Below are positions 32,659-40,337 of a stretch of DNA of 64,000 nucleotides, one piece after another. This DNA comes from Brevibacterium moorei (GTDB lineage: Bacteria; Actinomycetota; Actinomycetes; Actinomycetales; Brevibacteriaceae), in the NCBI RefSeq assembly GCF_024580735.1, contig NZ_JANIJX010000002.1:124001-188000 (forward strand), written 5' to 3'. The notes under the pieces are model-generated. The model searched no databases, had not been told where the DNA came from, and was given only the letters and a program-made list of their open reading frames with translations. The stretch's first letter is position 1; each line of letters begins with the position of its first letter. A program made the translations under genes and the position numbers.

Positions 32659-33405
32659 GTGACCAACACGAAAAACAGCAACGCCCCCACCCTCAAAACC
32701 GAAGCCGTCCCACTCGACTCCCTCACCCCCTGGCCCGGCAACGCCCGCCGGGGTGTCGTCTCCGGAGTGAAGGAATCCATGATGGTCAACGGAGTGTTCC
32801 AGCCGCTGATCGTGCAGAAGTCCACCCGGAAGATCATCGCTGGAAACCATCGCTGGCAGGCGTTGGTGGAGCTGCACGGGGAGCAGCCGGACAAGTTCGG
32901 GCCGACCGTGGACGTGATCATGATCGACGTCAACGACACCAGGGCGTCGAAGATGAACCTGGCCGACAACAAGACCTCCGACGACGCCACCTGGGATAAT
33001 CAGGCACTCCTGGATCAACTGCTGCTGCTGGACGGGGACGATGACCTGACTGGCACAGGGTTCGCGGATGATGACCTCAGCGACCTCCAGGCCCTCATGG
33101 AGAACGACTTGACCCTGGACGACTTCCAGACTGGGGGCGACGAAGACGGGCCGGAGGATGCGGGAGCTGCGGGCGTCGAATCGACTGGGATCACGGACGA
33201 TGGCAGCCGCATGAACGACGAGCAGCGCATCATGATTCTCAACCTCCCCGTGGCGGCGTTCACCTGGCTGGACGACCAGCTGATCGACCTGTCGGAGGAG
33301 TACGGGACCGACTCGAACACGTGGACGATCATCACGGCAATCGAACGCCTCACCGGCAACGCTTGCCCCGTTCACCAGGACGACCACGCGGAGGGGGCGG
33401 CATGA
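32659..33405 (+). CDS. ParB-like N-terminal domain protein, first gene of the modification operon
   Basis: A 248-aa protein. Residues 15-115 show a ParB/Srx-like fold (VPLDSLTPWPGNARRG, NGVFQPLIVQ, KIIAGNHRWQAL, DVIMIDVNDTRASKMNLADNKTSDD). The rest is acidic. In phages such ParB-like proteins often accompany DNA base-modification genes. ParB folds can be nucleases or nucleotide-using enzymes, so the activity is open. GTG start with AGGAGA upstream; the stop overlaps the dioxygenase ATG. Confidence 0.8.
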   Translation: MTNTKNSNAPTLKTEAVPLDSLTPWPGNARRGVVSGVKESMMVNGVFQPLIVQKSTRKIIAGNHRWQALVELHGEQPDKFGPTVDVIMIDVNDTRASKMNLADNKTSDDATWDNQALLDQLLLLDGDDDLTGTGFADDDLSDLQALMENDLTLDDFQTGGDEDGPEDAGAAGVESTGITDDGSRMNDEQRIMILNLPVAAFTWLDDQLIDLSEEYGTDSNTWTIITAIERLTGNACPVHQDDHAEGAA

Positions 33406-34316
33406 CGGCGCTCAGTCTCGGAGAACGGACGGAAGTACAAGCGTCCCGCGTCCTCACCTCGGACGCGGCAAGCGCCCTCGTGGGCACGCCCGTAGGAACA
33501 ACCCTGACGCCGGGCTTCAAGTCCCCGCGGCCCGGAACATACACGGCCGTGGTTGACGCGGAGACCGGCGACGATATTGCCTACGTGACCCGCCTCCCGG
33601 AAGACCGCCGGAAGGAACTCCGCGCGGCCCTCCTCGGGTCGGACAAGATCATGTCCCGGCAGTTGCGCGGCAAGGGCGCAATGGTCGGCAAGGGCGCATC
33701 GTTCGGGTTCATGCCGAAACGCCCCATAGCCGGGAGGGAAGCCTGTTCAGCGTCGATCCTCTCCGGACGCATGCCGCAGATTCAGGACATCTTGGACCGC
33801 CTGGCCGTCGATCTTGCCGAGCAGTTCGCGGAGCTGAACCGGTCCCAGTTCGACGCTGATTCGGCGCTGCTGGGTGAGTCGATCCTGAACGACTGGCGTC
33901 TGGGAGAGAAGTCCCTCTGGACGTCCGGCGTCATCAACCAGACGACCACGCTCCCCTACCACCGGGACGGCAACAACTTCGACACCTGGAGTGCCATGCC
34001 GTCGATCCGGTACGGCATGAACGGCGGCCACCTCCACCTCCCCGAATACGACCTCACCCTGCCAATCGGAGACGGCGACGTGTCATGGTTCTTCGGGAAG
34101 AAAGTCGTCCACGGCGTCACCCCGATGCAGCCCCGCCCGGGGAAGAAGGATACGGCCTACCGGTACACGTGCGTGTTCTACGCCCTCCAGGGGATGAAGA
34201 ACTGCCGCACATACGCGGAGGAGACGACGCAGGCCGCCGCCCGCCGGACTGAGCGGGAACGCCGCATGGCAGCAGAAGCCCGCGAACAGCTCGGCCTGAA
34301 CAAGGAACAGGCGTGA
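33402..34316 (+). CDS. TET/JBP-like 2-oxoglutarate/Fe(II) dioxygenase
   Basis: A 304-aa protein with the double-stranded beta-helix signature: HxD in LPYHRDGNN (His187, Asp189), the strand GGHLHLPEYDLTLPIGDGD, the distal His in KKVVHGVTPM (His237) and the 2OG-binding Arg in YRYTCVFY (Arg254). This spacing fits TET/JBP enzymes, which oxidise the methyl group of thymine or 5-methylcytosine in DNA. Neighbours (transferase, kinase) suggest it makes hydroxymethylated bases for further change. ATGA and GTGA overlaps link it to both flanking genes. Confidence 0.78.
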   Translation: MTALSLGERTEVQASRVLTSDAASALVGTPVGTTLTPGFKSPRPGTYTAVVDAETGDDIAYVTRLPEDRRKELRAALLGSDKIMSRQLRGKGAMVGKGASFGFMPKRPIAGREACSASILSGRMPQIQDILDRLAVDLAEQFAELNRSQFDADSALLGESILNDWRLGEKSLWTSGVINQTTTLPYHRDGNNFDTWSAMPSIRYGMNGGHLHLPEYDLTLPIGDGDVSWFFGKKVVHGVTPMQPRPGKKDTAYRYTCVFYALQGMKNCRTYAEETTQAAARRTERERRMAAEAREQLGLNKEQA

Positions 34317-35227
34317 CAACCGCGCTTGCGAAGGTGAACGCGAAAGCGCTGGGAGACCTATCGCGCTTCACCTACAACCAGATCACTTCACGCGACATTG
34401 ACCCCCTGTACCCGATCCTGGCCCGCCTGATCGACACGACTGGAGCGAGCCGGGAACAAGCCGCATGGCTGTGCGTCCACTATCTGACGTTCTACAACAT
34501 CGCCTCAGCGCTGGAAGTCTGGCTGACCTCCAACATGGGCCCGGCCGCGCAACCGCCCAGGAAGCTCCCCTGCGCGACGGAACGACGGGGCAACAGGGCG
34601 GAATCCGTCCTGCTTGCGAACATGCGCGGTTGGGTGAACTCCGCCCGCGCGGCCGGGTCTCTCAACACGTTCCTGTTCGACGGCCTCCCGACCTCCCGCG
34701 CTGAAGCGTGGCGCGAGTTCCGGAGGCGGGTCGAATCAGTGCCGGGGAATGGCCGGTGGGCGAGCTACAAGTTGGCGGAAATCGCGCTGGAAGTCCTCAG
34801 CGCCCCTTTCGCTATCGGAGACATGGCGCACAAGGACTCATCCGGGCCCCGGAAGGGAATGCGGTTGATCTTCCCGAACGCGCCCACGGGGAACTCCGCG
34901 GAGGACGTTGCGGAGCTTGACAGGCTGGGCCGCCGGATAACCTCCAGCTTGGCGGAGAGCACAGGCCTGCCGGTGAGAGTGGAGCACGCGGAGACGATGC
35001 TGTGCGACTTCAACGCCCTCACACACGGGGATTACTACACCGGTCGGGACATTGACGTGATGCTGTCGGTAACACTCGCAGCGCCCGAACCAATGCGCGG
35101 CATGATCCTCCAAGCCCGCCACGAATCACTCCCCCACGCGTACCTCGGAGAACTCAACGGGTGGACCGGCCCCGACAAGGCCCGCAAACGCGTGTTCAAG
35201 GAGACCGGGAAGCTGGTGACACGATGA
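34313..35227 (+). CDS. Amino-acid:DNA transferase-like (alpha-GPT/ADDT) protein
   Basis: A 304-aa helical protein. The segment HYLTFYNIASALEVW, NGRWASYKLAEIALEVL (a helix-hairpin-helix-like glycosylase-type region), then ETMLCDFN and DYYTGRDID near residue 250 resemble the DNA-glycosylase-like amino-acid:DNA transferases (alpha-glutamyl/putrescinyl thymine pyrophosphorylase group) that join an amine or amino acid to an activated pyrimidine methylene in DNA. Family call by motif only. Fourfold overlap (GTGA, ATGA) with neighbours. Confidence 0.65.
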   Translation: MTTALAKVNAKALGDLSRFTYNQITSRDIDPLYPILARLIDTTGASREQAAWLCVHYLTFYNIASALEVWLTSNMGPAAQPPRKLPCATERRGNRAESVLLANMRGWVNSARAAGSLNTFLFDGLPTSRAEAWREFRRRVESVPGNGRWASYKLAEIALEVLSAPFAIGDMAHKDSSGPRKGMRLIFPNAPTGNSAEDVAELDRLGRRITSSLAESTGLPVRVEHAETMLCDFNALTHGDYYTGRDIDVMLSVTLAAPEPMRGMILQARHESLPHAYLGELNGWTGPDKARKRVFKETGKLVTR

Positions 35228-36123
35228 CCGTCCACCTTGACGGCATGGGCTGGCTCGGAAGCACCCTGGCCGTCAACCTGGAACGCAACGGCATTGACTT
35301 CACGTGGAGTGACATTGATTCCTGGCGGACAGCCTGGAGGGCTTCCAACGGTGTCGTATACCCCGACGGTGACCCGCTGGCAGTTCGCGGACTGGAAGCG
35401 TGGGACCGCTGGTATGCGCAGGGCCTACTCCCGGAGTCTGCCGCCTGCCGGGCCGCGTTCGGATACACCCAGGTCACCGTGCCCCACGGCGGAACCTATC
35501 GGCCGCTGGAGTTCTGGCCGGGCGTGAAGCGCGCCCCGGGATTGTCGGCGTACATCGTCAACGTGGCCGCGGTCGTGAAGTGGGCGCGCTCCAGATACTC
35601 GGACCGCAGGCGGGACTCTGCGCCGGAAGGATCGCTGGAAGTCGTCGCCCGGGGCAACGGGCGGATGCTGAAGCGGTACGTGTGGGGCTGGACCGCGCGA
35701 GCCCGGATCAAACTACCCGCCGAAGCGCGGGCAGTCATCGACTCCGGGGCCGGTCTGGAGCTGTACGGCCTGGTCAACAAGTTCGAGAAAGTGCATGTGA
35801 CGTCCATCCCCGGCGAACCCGGCCAGTTCAAGCTGGGAACGTCGTCCCGGCCCGGAGTGTCGAACCGGCGGCCGGAAGCAGCGCTGAGGGACTTCGCCAA
35901 GCGTGTAGGCCAGGCCGAAACCCTGTTCCCAGGATTGACCGTCTTAGACGCCGATTCGCCCGTTGAGGGTTGGCGGCCGTTCCCAGCCCGGCCTGACTAC
36001 ACGGTTAGGCGCGCGCCCAGCGGGATCGAACTTCCCAGCGCGGGATCGTCTGGAGTCCGTCTAGCGCCCGTCATCGTGCAATCGGCGCTGGACCTCATCG
36101 GTGAAGCGGAGGCGAAGAAATGA
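35224..36123 (+). CDS. FAD-dependent oxidoreductase/lyase-like protein 1
   Basis: A 299-aa protein starting with a Rossmann motif (MTVHLDGMGWLGSTLAVNLE: Gly7, Gly9, Gly12) and strand FTWSDID. Later there is RRRDSAPEGS and a C-terminal GVRLAPVIVQSALDLI, as in FAD proteins of the DAO group. In phages with glycine-thymidine hypermodification an FAD-dependent lyase acts after the transferase; this gene sits in that position. A paralogue follows directly. Biochemical role inferred. Confidence 0.65.
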   Translation: MTVHLDGMGWLGSTLAVNLERNGIDFTWSDIDSWRTAWRASNGVVYPDGDPLAVRGLEAWDRWYAQGLLPESAACRAAFGYTQVTVPHGGTYRPLEFWPGVKRAPGLSAYIVNVAAVVKWARSRYSDRRRDSAPEGSLEVVARGNGRMLKRYVWGWTARARIKLPAEARAVIDSGAGLELYGLVNKFEKVHVTSIPGEPGQFKLGTSSRPGVSNRRPEAALRDFAKRVGQAETLFPGLTVLDADSPVEGWRPFPARPDYTVRRAPSGIELPSAGSSGVRLAPVIVQSALDLIGEAEAKK

Positions 36124-37013
36124 GCCTGCATATCGAGGGCATGGGGTGGATCGGTTCGGCGCTTGCCCTGCAGTTGGCGGCGCACGGGATCGAGTTCACC
36201 TGGAACGACAACGACTCACCCGTGACCGCCTGGAAGGCGACGAACGGTGTAGTAATGCCAGACGTCAAACCGCGCTACGTCCAGAACAAGCGCGCCTGGG
36301 ACGTTTGGGCGCGGTCGGGTATCTTCCCGAAGGGGACCGTCACCCCCGCGGTGTTCGCCTTTTTCTCGAAGAAGCCCCCGCAGTACGCCAAATACAAGCC
36401 CGTCGAACTATGGCCCGGAGTCAAGTGCACTCCGCCAAGCGAAACGACGTACATCGTTGACGTGCCTGCGATTGTCTCCAGTACGCGGGAACGGTTCGCG
36501 GGCCGCCGCCGGGATTCCGCGCCTGAGGGATCGACAATCGCGGTGGCTCACGGTTTCTCCTCCCGGACAGTCCGGCTCGAATGGGGGTGGACCGCGCCCG
36601 CGCGGTTGACGCTCCCCCCGGAAGCTCAGGACGCGTTGGACAGGGTTGGAGGGCTCCAGCTGTACGGACGACCTCAGCGGTCTGTCGTCGCATACGCAAC
36701 GTCCGTCCCGTCCAAGCCCGGGCGGTTCCTCATCGGAACCTCCCGCATTCATACTCCCCGGCGTCACCCGGATACGGCGCTGAGGCATCTCGGACAACGC
36801 ATCGAGCAGCTACAGACACACTTCCCCGGCGTCATCGTTGAGGAGGTCGGTGCGCCGGTTGAGGGCTGGAGGCCGTACGGGGCAGACCCGGATGATCTGA
36901 CGCCGCTGAAGGCCGGGCGGCGCATCATTGTTCCCCCGGCTCATCATTCTGGCGTCCGTGCTGCGCCGGAGATTATCGGCGGAATGCTGAAGGCGTTGAA
37001 GGTGACGACGTGA
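36120..37013 (+). CDS. FAD-dependent oxidoreductase/lyase-like protein 2
   Basis: A 297-aa paralogue of the preceding gene: same start motif (MSLHIEGMGWIGSALALQLA), same RRRDSAPEGS, GWTAPARLTLPPEA and C-terminal SGVRAAPEIIGGMLKAL. The two are clearly related but diverged, so they probably do distinct steps rather than being redundant. Overlaps both neighbours by four bases. Confidence 0.65.
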   Translation: MSLHIEGMGWIGSALALQLAAHGIEFTWNDNDSPVTAWKATNGVVMPDVKPRYVQNKRAWDVWARSGIFPKGTVTPAVFAFFSKKPPQYAKYKPVELWPGVKCTPPSETTYIVDVPAIVSSTRERFAGRRRDSAPEGSTIAVAHGFSSRTVRLEWGWTAPARLTLPPEAQDALDRVGGLQLYGRPQRSVVAYATSVPSKPGRFLIGTSRIHTPRRHPDTALRHLGQRIEQLQTHFPGVIVEEVGAPVEGWRPYGADPDDLTPLKAGRRIIVPPAHHSGVRAAPEIIGGMLKALKVTT

Positions 37014-37564
37014 GGCGGCGGGCGGTGTACCTGATTGGCGGGCCGGGGACGGGCAAGTCTACGACGGTCCGGCATGTGCTCAACGGGGTGCGGTTGGACC
37101 CGCCGGACGCGGCCGGGGATGCTTGGCCGCTGCTGAAGGTCCAGCCGTTCCGGGGCCGGTCGGGCGCGTATCTGGGAGTGCGCGGGGGCCGGTTCCCGGG
37201 GACGGATCGGCTGAGCATGGCGGTGTCTCCTCAGGCGGTGGAGTGGGCGTTGTCGAACCGGGTTCCGGAGATTGTCGTGGGTGAGGGCGCGCGGTTGGGT
37301 ACGGCGAAGTTCTTGGCGGCGTTGTCGTCGTCGTGTGATCTGTTGGTGGGGCATTTGGTGGCGGCGGAGTATGTGACGGCTGAGCGGTTTGCTGTGCGGG
37401 GGTCGGCTCAGTCGGATTCGTGGGTTGCTGGGAGGGTGACGGCTGCGGCGAATGCTGCGCAGGATTTGGAGGGTGCTGGGGTTCGGGTGTTGGAGGTGGA
37501 TACGTCGGCGGCGGGGCCTGGTGAGGTGGCGGCGGTGTTCCGGGATCATCTCAGGTTGGGGTGA
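37010..37564 (+). CDS. P-loop kinase, probable 5-hydroxymethylpyrimidine DNA kinase
   Basis: A 184-aa P-loop protein with Walker A YLIGGPGTGKSTT (Lys16) and LLVGH/VRVLEVD strands. At the end of a base-modification operon the likely role is phosphorylating the hydroxymethyl base in DNA, activating it for the transferase. A deoxynucleotide kinase is an alternative. GTG start overlaps the previous stop. The 3' half has more T at third positions than its neighbours. Confidence 0.65.
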   Translation: MRRRAVYLIGGPGTGKSTTVRHVLNGVRLDPPDAAGDAWPLLKVQPFRGRSGAYLGVRGGRFPGTDRLSMAVSPQAVEWALSNRVPEIVVGEGARLGTAKFLAALSSSCDLLVGHLVAAEYVTAERFAVRGSAQSDSWVAGRVTAAANAAQDLEGAGVRVLEVDTSAAGPGEVAAVFRDHLRLG

Positions 37565-37581
37565 TTGGCGGGCCTCCGGAT

Positions 37582-37610
37582 TTGTTTTCTACCGTTGACT
37601 ACGGTAGAAT
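37582..37610 (+). promoter_or_regulatory. Promoter with overlapping operator-like inverted repeat
   Basis: TTGTTT, 17-bp spacer, TAGAAT (37605-37610). A perfect 8-bp inverted repeat TCTACCGT-tgact-ACGGTAGA (37588-37608) spans spacer and -10, so a bound regulator would block transcription. A strong AAAGGAGGTGA site and a 43-aa gene follow. Confidence 0.7.
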
Positions 37611-37632
37611 AAAGGTATGAAAGGAGGTGAAC

Positions 37633-37764
37633 ATGACATGGGATGAGATACTCAACCACCTCAGCCAAGCCGCCGGAATCATCTCACTCGGATACGTGAT
37701 CTACTCGGATCAACGGAACCGGAGAGAAGACAAGAAGCGGAAGGACGAGGAGGATAACGAGTAA
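37633..37764 (+). CDS. 43-aa membrane peptide with charged tail
   Basis: Begins MTWDEILNHLSQAAGIISLG, a hydrophobic helix, and ends in a highly charged tail (NRREDKKRKDEEDNE). Perfect ribosome-binding site AAAGGAGGTGA. Holin-like or toxin-like small membrane peptide are possible; not resolved. Confidence 0.6.
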   Translation: MTWDEILNHLSQAAGIISLGYVIYSDQRNRREDKKRKDEEDNE

Positions 37765-37772
37765 ACAGAACC

Positions 37773-37809
37773 CCCCGCCCGGAACTAGACCAATTAGCTC
37801 CGGGCGGGG
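37773..37809 (+). terminator. Stem-loop after the 43-aa gene
   Basis: A perfect 11-bp stem (37773-37783 with 37799-37809) and 15-base loop; no T-tract. Confidence 0.5.
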
Positions 37810-37829
37810 CCTCACCCCAGGATAGGACA

Positions 37830-37997
37830 ATGAACAACATGAAACCAGCAGCACTAGCCGCAATCACCTGCACCCTGGCAATCGCCTGCACGACCGCAGA
37901 CCACACGGCCCTCAAGGTCGTCTTCGCCGCGGGAGCCATCGTCACGGCCGTAGCGTCGATCCGCGCAGCCAACGCGGAACGCAAGGACCACCGGTGA
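37830..37997 (+). CDS. 55-aa membrane protein, unknown
   Basis: Two hydrophobic stretches (AALAAITCTLAIAC, VVFAAGAIVTAVAS) and a basic end. GATAGGAC precedes the ATG and it overlaps the next GTG. Confidence 0.55.
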   Translation: MNNMKPAALAAITCTLAIACTTADHTALKVVFAAGAIVTAVASIRAANAERKDHR

Positions 37998-38185
37998 TCC
38001 ACTACCTGTCACTAGCCGACGTGGCCGCCCGATTGGGCCTAGCTGACTCCCGGAGCCTGTCGAAGTATCAGCTCCCGGAGCCGGATGCGAAGATCGGGCG
38101 GGCGCGGGGGTGGCTCCCGGAGACCATCGACCGGTGGAATGCCGGGCGGCCTGGTCACGGTGGGCGGCCTCCGAAGTCGGAGTGA
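37994..38185 (+). CDS. Small HTH protein
   Basis: A 63-aa winged-helix protein (YLSLADVAARLGLADSRSLSKY, then RGWLPETIDRWNAGRP) like excisionase/AlpA types. GTG start. Confidence 0.65.
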   Translation: MIHYLSLADVAARLGLADSRSLSKYQLPEPDAKIGRARGWLPETIDRWNAGRPGHGGRPPKSE

Positions 38186-38190
38186 GGGGA

Positions 38191-38220
38191 CGGCCGGGCG
38201 GACAGTGGTTCGCCCGGCCG
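38191..38220 (+). terminator. Stem-loop before promoter copy 3
   Basis: A perfect 10-bp stem (38191-38200 with 38211-38220), 10-base loop, followed by CTTTACC, which doubles as the -35-like box. Confidence 0.55.
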
Positions 38221-38222
38221 CT

Positions 38223-38255
38223 TTACCTCCAGCCGTGCAATGTGTTATAGTATAA
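38223..38255 (+). promoter_or_regulatory. Promoter-like element TTATAGTATAA, copy 3
   Basis: TTACCT, 17-bp spacer with GTGCAATGTG, TATAGT. TTATAGTATAA at 38245-38255. Confidence 0.75.
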
Positions 38256-38264
38256 ACATAAGCA

Positions 38265-38282
38265 CGGGGGAACGAGCCCCCG
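38265..38282 (+). promoter_or_regulatory. 5' leader hairpin after promoter copy 3
   Basis: CGGGGG-aacgag-CCCCCG, same type as at 21010 and 41851. Confidence 0.6.
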
Positions 38283-38304
38283 GCTAACCGGGAAGGAACC
38301 CGCC

Positions 38305-38565
38305 ATGACCGCGAAACTCACCGCCGCAGACCTCAAGACCGCGCTCAACACCATTCAATCCAAAGACTTCGCCGGATACACACTTTCCATGCACGAAGGT
38401 GAAGTCGTGTCCCTCATGACACTTGCGTACGTCCTCGAAGTAACCCCGCAGAAAATCGCAGCAACCGCCAAGCGTCTCGGCTTGGAAGTATTCGCACCGC
38501 ACGGCCACCAGAACAAGGAAGCAAACTTCAAGGCCGTGAAGGTCGAATCCATCAACGCACTGTAG
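38305..38565 (+). CDS. 86-aa protein after promoter copy 3, unknown
   Basis: A protein with a possible HTH (MTLAYVLEVTPQKIAATAKRLGLEVF). Lower GC than neighbours. GGAAGGAA precedes the ATG. Unknown. Confidence 0.7.
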   Translation: MTAKLTAADLKTALNTIQSKDFAGYTLSMHEGEVVSLMTLAYVLEVTPQKIAATAKRLGLEVFAPHGHQNKEANFKAVKVESINAL

Positions 38566-38618
38566 CGTAGCAGCCGCACGCAGGGTATCCGCTCGTCCGA
38601 GCCGGACGGCTTAACAAC

Positions 38619-38651
38619 CCGGGCCCCGGACCAACTCAGGTTCGGGCCCGG
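38619..38651 (+). terminator. GC stem-loop
   Basis: An 8-bp stem CCGGGCCC/GGGCCCGG, 53 bp after the previous gene; TAGGCT follows as a possible -10. Confidence 0.4.
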
Positions 38652-38700
38652 CCCGTGTAGGCTGAAAACCACCACCCCAACCCGCAAGGAGAACGACACC

Positions 38701-38889
38701 ATGAGCACCCCCACCCCGCGCGAACCCGGGATCAAGTACGACACCAAGGTCATGAACCTAATCGTGCAAGACCGGAAAGACCGGAAGAAGTACGAGAAGA
38801 TGTTGGAGAAGGGTTGGGAGGTCGAACTGGTGCAGCCCCGCCGGTTCTGGCGCGGTTCCACCTACACGTTCCGCCGCCGCAAAGGCTGA
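38701..38889 (+). CDS. Small basic phage protein
   Basis: A 62-aa very basic protein (IVQDRKDRKKYEKMLEKGWE, ending RRRKG). AAGGAGA upstream. Possible nucleic-acid binder. Confidence 0.6.
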   Translation: MSTPTPREPGIKYDTKVMNLIVQDRKDRKKYEKMLEKGWEVELVQPRRFWRGSTYTFRRRKG

Positions 38890-38910
38890 ACACATGGGAT
38901 AATCGGGGGT

Positions 38911-39117
38911 ATGGCACCCATCCCGGAACCCCGCGAATACACTACCGGCGACATAACCTGGCTGGCCGAACTAGCCGCCCCAGTAGACACCATCGCCACC
39001 CGATGCGGCCGCACCCCCGAAGCCCTCGCCGCCGCCTACGAGTTCAACCAGCGCCTCCGAGACCGTCGCGCGAAGGCCGTAGATACGCGACACGCGCTGA
39101 ACCGTCAAGCCTGGTAA
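38911..39117 (+). CDS. Small phage protein, unknown
   Basis: A 68-aa helical protein (DTIATRCGRTPEALAAAYEFNQ resembles an HTH). ATG preceded by GGGGGT, a weak site seen also before other late-type genes here. Confidence 0.55.
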   Translation: MAPIPEPREYTTGDITWLAELAAPVDTIATRCGRTPEALAAAYEFNQRLRDRRAKAVDTRHALNRQAW

Positions 39118-39140
39118 CCAGCCTCCAGCGGTATCCTGAC

Positions 39141-39160
39141 GTGTAACCCGTTCGTTACGC
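39141..39160. repeat. 7-6-7 palindrome, copy E
   Basis: GTGTAACCCGTTCGTTACGC lies between 39117 and the next start at 39175, just ahead of GCCAGGAGA. Confidence 0.65.
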
Positions 39161-39174
39161 GCCAGGAGACCGCC

Positions 39175-39801
39175 GTGAACCAACGCACTGTCGAACCATC
39201 GTGGATGCTGTGCCCCGCCTGCACCCGCACCACCTACCAACTCATCCGCCCCACCTGCGTTATCTGCCAGGGCGCGGGCTGGCTCCGACTCGGAGACCCT
39301 GCCCTGTCCATCTACGACCCGGAGACCGTGGCCACCGCCGTCCGGTACGCGCTGGAAGCCTACGCCCGGGACATTGCCGCGGACATGCACCTGAGCATCC
39401 CCCGGCAGACCCTCCTCTCAGCCGCGCTGGGCAACCTGATTGACGCGGGCCTGCTCTGGGAGGAGACCAGCCGCCCGGCCCCGCCGAAGTTCGATACCGC
39501 CCGGGAGCTGGCGGAGCACGTCACCGGCGTGCAGTTGACCCTGTTCGACATGAACGTGTCCGACCCTGCCCTGCCCTTGTACGCGTACACGGAGGAGGAC
39601 CGGCCCCTTGCGCGCGGCCTCCCCGTCCTGTCCGCGTCCGGACACCCGTCCGCCCTGTCCATGCTGGCCGACCCCGCGGACCCGCTGGGAGACACCCGCC
39701 GGGACGCGCGGGAGCACCGGTACCGGCTGCAGCGCGCCCGCACCCTGCTGGACGCCCACGCCGGGGCCGCTGGCCACCGCCGCCGGAAGGTGGCCGCCTG
39801 A
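39175..39801 (+). CDS. Zinc-knuckle protein before terminase, unknown
   Basis: A 208-aa protein with MLCPACTRTTYQL and PTCVICQGAG (two CxxC pairs, a zinc ribbon) then a helical region. GTG start with AGGAGAC upstream. The stop overlaps the small-terminase ATG. Possibly a regulator of late genes. Confidence 0.65.
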   Translation: MNQRTVEPSWMLCPACTRTTYQLIRPTCVICQGAGWLRLGDPALSIYDPETVATAVRYALEAYARDIAADMHLSIPRQTLLSAALGNLIDAGLLWEETSRPAPPKFDTARELAEHVTGVQLTLFDMNVSDPALPLYAYTEEDRPLARGLPVLSASGHPSALSMLADPADPLGDTRRDAREHRYRLQRARTLLDAHAGAAGHRRRKVAA

Positions 39802-40337
39802 TGGGAGGACGCGGACGGCCGAAGCTCGACACGAACAACGAGATGCGGGCGCAGAAAGCCCTACAGCTGCGCGCCAACGGAGCCACCTACGACCAGATAG
39901 CTGAAGCCCTGGGGTGGAAAGACCGCTCCAGCGCCTACATGGCCGTGAAGAAGCTCCTGAAGCGCAACGAGGTGGAGGGCGTGGACCAGCTGCGCCGGGT
40001 GGCGCTGGAGCGGTACGACAACGTGTTCCGCCAGGCCGCCAGCATCCTCAACGCGACCGAGAAACACACGGAGATGACGGAGGACGGGGTGGAGACGAAA
40101 CGCATTCCCACCCACTCCCCCAAGGACCGCCTGGCCGCGGCCCGGCTGATCGTCCGCACGCAGGAATCCGTGAACCGCATGATGGGCGTCAACGTGGAGC
40201 CGGAGGCCGCGCAGATCACCACGCGGACGATCATCGTGGAGGCGGAGACGCTGACGAACAACATGGCGCACGCCCTCACCGGAGCTCCAGCGTCCGACGA
40301 TGATGACATCATCGACGTGGTGGTGGATGAGGATTGA
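39801..40337 (+). CDS. Terminase small subunit
   Basis: A 178-aa DNA-binding protein. The N-terminal HTH ALQLRANGATYDQIAEALGWKDRSSAYMAVKKLL fits terminase small subunits, which recognise the packaging site; then an oligomerisation helix and an acidic tail (SDDDDIIDVVVDED). It is directly before the large subunit. Confidence 0.82.
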   Translation: MGGRGRPKLDTNNEMRAQKALQLRANGATYDQIAEALGWKDRSSAYMAVKKLLKRNEVEGVDQLRRVALERYDNVFRQAASILNATEKHTEMTEDGVETKRIPTHSPKDRLAAARLIVRTQESVNRMMGVNVEPEAAQITTRTIIVEAETLTNNMAHALTGAPASDDDDIIDVVVDED

